Assembly (NCBI RefSeq): GCF_004768785.1
Contig: NZ_SRMQ01000007.1
Location: forward strand, 1-64,000
Direction: 5' to 3'
DNA: 64,000 nucleotides
From: Caproiciproducens galactitolivorans
GTDB lineage: Bacteria; Bacillota; Clostridia; Oscillospirales; Acutalibacteraceae
Numbering within the stretch: the first letter of the stretch is position 1; each line of letters begins with the position of its first letter. The notes under the pieces were generated by a model. It searched no databases and was not told the DNA's origin. It was given only the letters and a program-made list of their open reading frames with translations. Below are positions 61,829 through 64,000 of this stretch, piece after piece. The position numbers were made by a program, and so were the translations under genes.

Positions 61829-62338
61829 ATGCGAAAACCCGCCCTTTTACTCTGGCTCGTCTTGTGCATGATCGCTCTTGCCGCATGTACGGCAAAGGCA
61901 GAACCTTCTTCCGTGCAATTGGCATTATCCGCGCCTTTGGAAGACGCTGCTGCGCAAACCGTCTATACAAACGAAGAATTGGGATTTTCCTTTGCAATAC
62001 CGGACAGTTGGGAAACGGAAAATTATAAAGCTGTCGTCAGCGAAAAAACGCTGAAGGATGGTTCAAAAAAGACCACCATCTCTTTTGAGTTTCAAGGGGA
62101 TGCGGAAAACCCTTTGCTCTCCATTTCTCTTGTTCCTAAAAAATCATGGGAGTCGGCTAAACACACAGCAAAACCGATCTATCTTGGCACAAGGGGAAAT
62201 ACTGTCTATATTGGTAAACTGCCGAAGGAATGTCCCTACGACGTAGGAACGAAGGCGGATCTGTACAACAGCATGATCCTCCCGACGGAAGAAGTAAAGA
62301 AACGGTTCAAAATATTAAAAAATACCGATTCACAATAA
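61829..62338 (+). CDS. Unknown lipoprotein
   Basis: A 169-residue lipoprotein. The signal peptide ends in the lipobox LAAC (Cys20). Residues ~45-165 resemble the PsbP-like/DUF4367 type of extracellular domain: TNEELGFSFAIPDSWETENY at the start is typical of small Firmicutes lipoproteins. Role unknown. The RBS AGAAGGAG, a good promoter and a terminator make a single-gene unit. Confidence 0.75.
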   Translation: MRKPALLLWLVLCMIALAACTAKAEPSSVQLALSAPLEDAAAQTVYTNEELGFSFAIPDSWETENYKAVVSEKTLKDGSKKTTISFEFQGDAENPLLSISLVPKKSWESAKHTAKPIYLGTRGNTVYIGKLPKECPYDVGTKADLYNSMILPTEEVKKRFKILKNTDSQ

Positions 62339-62341
62339 CAG

Positions 62342-62375
62342 TAAGCTGCCAAGGACACTGGCGGCTTATTTTTAT
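62342..62375 (+). terminator. Terminator of the lipoprotein gene
   Basis: TAAGC-GCCA (62342-62351) with TGGC-GCTTA (62359-62368), one mismatch, and T-rich tail. Confidence 0.75.
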
Positions 62376-63013
62376 AAGATCGCGATGATTTCGTCCAGCG
62401 TTTTAACACAGGCGTACAGCATTTTATTCAGTTCAGAATTTGGCTTTACCATATCCGGCACCATTACCGTTTTCATGCCCGCGCGGTAAGCCGAGGTAAT
62501 GCCGTTGAGGGAATCCTCAACCGCCATACATTCTGTGGGCGGAACCTGAAGCGCGGCCGCCGCTTTCAGATAAATATCCGGGTCCGGCTTGCTTTTTTCC
62601 AGCATATCCCCGCACACAATCGCGTCAAAGTACGGAAGCGTATTCGTGCTTTTCAAATGGTGCAGCGTGGTTTTCCTCTGTGTGGAGGTTGCAACCGCAA
62701 TTTTATAGCCGTTCGCCTTCAGATAATCCAATAAAGTGTAAAGCCCCGCTTTCACCGGAACCCCATTTTCCGCAAGGTATCCCTTGAAGTATTTGGTACC
62801 GAGTTTGATAAAGTCCTCATAAGGGAAATCCTTGCCATAGGCGTCTTTGAAGGCTTTTTCCACATATTCATACGTGAAGCCCATAATCTGCCCGTAGATT
62901 TCATGAGCGTCCGCGCAATGAAGCTCCTGCCCGGCTTTTGCCCAAGCCTGCATCTTGACGCGTTCCGTGTCAAACATTGTGCCGTCCATATCAAATATGA
63001 CTGCTTTGATCAT
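62372..63013 (-). CDS. HAD family hydrolase (beta-phosphoglucomutase-like)
   Basis: A 213-residue HAD protein with the cap in the first subdomain. Motif I is FDMDGTMFDTERV (nucleophile Asp), motif II KIAVATSTQRKTT, motif III KPDPDIYLKAA and motif IV MAVEDSLNGITSA. It is a phosphatase or phosphomutase of the beta-PGM/Gph type; substrate unknown. It lies 17 bp after the PglX-like gene on the same strand but probably belongs to housekeeping rather than to BREX. Confidence 0.88.
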   Translation of the reverse strand: MIKAVIFDMDGTMFDTERVKMQAWAKAGQELHCADAHEIYGQIMGFTYEYVEKAFKDAYGKDFPYEDFIKLGTKYFKGYLAENGVPVKAGLYTLLDYLKANGYKIAVATSTQRKTTLHHLKSTNTLPYFDAIVCGDMLEKSKPDPDIYLKAAAALQVPPTECMAVEDSLNGITSAYRAGMKTVMVPDMVKPNSELNKMLYACVKTLDEIIAIL

Positions 63014-63030
63014 TGTATCAACCTCACCAT

Positions 63031-64000
63031 TTATTTTAAGGGCGCAAGCAAGTTCTGTCCGTTTTGAATTTTGCTGTAATTATACAATACCCCATCGTCC
63101 AAGTTCAGCCGGATGTGCGCGGAAGCGGCCTTTCCCAGCCTTTCTTCGTACTGCTCCAGCCGACGGAGCCGTTTCACCCGCGCCGCTGATTTTCCCTTGG
63201 ATTCCCCGCGGTTGAGCCCTTTTTCCAGCCGCTGCCGCGCTTCCTCAAAATAACCCAGCACGTTACAAAGGGTATTTTCGTGATATGAATGCATATAGCA
63301 AAGCACCCGGCACCCGCTGCCGTTAAAAAGCCAGTAGATCGGCCTTTTTTTATACAGCCTGCAATGTTCCTGGTAAAAGGAATACGTATAATACGCCCGT
63401 ATCTTTTCCAAAGGGCTGCCGCTGCCGTCCATGGCAGAGGTAAGGAATTCCAGATTTTCCTGCAGGAACGCCTCCCCAAACACGTACCGGATGAAAGCGA
63501 CCACCTTCGCCACAAGGTCATCCGGTATCTCGTTGCAAATCGGCACCGCATCCGTAACGTCGGTATTGTAGCCCGGTACAGGAAAGCGGCCGAAGACACA
63601 GCCAACCGCAAAATGGAGGAAGCTTCGGGTGTCCCGGGCAAGCGCGGCGCGTCGGACGGTAATGTCCCGTTCTTCCACTTCCGGGGTCAGGCTGTTCTGC
63701 AAGCCGTATATGCCGATGAAAATACGGTTGATCTCCTCTTCATTTTCCTTCAGCCGCTGAAACCGGCGCTCCGCGTATTCCTTCCACGCGACATAAGCAT
63801 CTGCTATTTTTCCGCTTCCGGACCTAAATTTTAAAAACGGGTGCGTTTCGAAATTCCAGCTTGTTTCGGAAAAATCCCAATCCGCTTTGGAGATCGCAAT
63901 ATTTTCGCGGACAAGCGCGTCTATCCGGGACTTCACGCTTTCATCAATGCGGAGCGGAAGCTGCGCAATGTTCCCCGCCTGATAATTTAACGTCGGGTTA
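63031..64000 (-). CDS. pglX: BREX-type adenine-specific DNA methyltransferase PglX, C-terminal part
   Basis: The last ~322 residues of a gene running off the right edge. The piece starts NPTLNYQAGNIAQLPLRIDE, then RENIAISKADWDFSETSWNF, NEEEINRIFIGIYGLQNSLTPEV and LHFAVGCVFGRF. This series is typical of the C-terminal target-recognition part of BREX PglX enzymes (full length about 1200 residues). The catalytic NPPY motif lies outside the window. Related long type IIG enzymes share parts of this pattern. If it is PglX, brxA/B/C and pglZ should lie to the right. Confidence 0.75.
   Translation of the reverse strand, partial: NPTLNYQAGNIAQLPLRIDESVKSRIDALVRENIAISKADWDFSETSWNFETHPFLKFRSGSGKIADAYVAWKEYAERRFQRLKENEEEINRIFIGIYGLQNSLTPEVEERDITVRRAALARDTRSFLHFAVGCVFGRFPVPGYNTDVTDAVPICNEIPDDLVAKVVAFIRYVFGEAFLQENLEFLTSAMDGSGSPLEKIRAYYTYSFYQEHCRLYKKRPIYWLFNGSGCRVLCYMHSYHENTLCNVLGYFEEARQRLEKGLNRGESKGKSAARVKRLRRLEQYEERLGKAASAHIRLNLDDGVLYNYSKIQNGQNLLAPLK

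Overview
The window looks like the chromosome of an anaerobic, flagellated member of the Clostridia, perhaps an Oscillospiraceae/Ruminococcaceae-like genome. This is inferred from gene content: an RqcH-type NFACT protein, a SigH-like sigma factor, TrmK next to Nif3, clostridial flagellar/chemotaxis gene order, methylglyoxal synthase, and a clostridial ars cluster with DUF2703 and ArsD/ArsA. Base composition is moderate in the core genes and clearly AT-richer in parts of 44-47 kb and 52-53 kb.

Layout. 0-2 kb: edge of an unidentified minus-strand gene, then a TetR regulator overlapping a radical SAM gene. 2-11 kb (minus strand): trmK, nif3, rqcH, then a small exopolysaccharide set (Wzy-like polymerase, two glycosyltransferases, Wzz/BY-kinase-like protein). 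11-15 kb: DUF1858 protein, zinc-ribbon protein, a tRNA-like element, a SigH-like sigma factor, DNA polymerase IV, a possible structured RNA, and YifB/ComM. 15-30 kb: motility and c-di-GMP block with an MCP, cheB-cheR-cheA, FliK-like and FlhB-like proteins, two cheW genes around a PilZ protein, an HD-GYP phosphodiesterase, fliD, fliS and a FliT-like chaperone. Four sites in this block share a SigD-like promoter pattern. 30-41 kb: one 11-gene minus-strand operon led by a GntR regulator. It encodes a BMP-type nucleoside ABC importer, a cysteine hydrolase, a PfkB kinase, a nucleoside phosphorylase, a BtpA/SgcQ protein, an iron alcohol dehydrogenase and a TrpA-like protein. This is the best candidate here for an uncharacterised pathway. 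41-44 kb: GH18 hydrolase, HPr-like protein lacking the phosphorylatable His, and mgsA.

44-53 kb is an accessory region. It holds a secreted cysteine-peptidase-like protein and a companion, a MarR-like remnant, and an arsenic cluster (arsR, frameshifted DUF2703, 3' remnant of a permease, arsD, arsA). After that come small unknown genes and fragments that look like a decayed conjugative or mobile element. Two tRNA genes (Gln, Pro) border it. 53-64 kb: DJ-1/PfpI protein, PocR-domain chemoreceptor, pyrophosphatase behind a fluoride riboswitch, lysA with a TrmB regulator, an ATPase, an FAD protein, a DUF188 protein, a lipoprotein, a HAD phosphatase, and at the right edge the C-terminal part of a BREX-type PglX methyltransferase. 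A BREX defence island therefore probably continues beyond the window.

All functional names come from reading motifs by eye. No database search was run.
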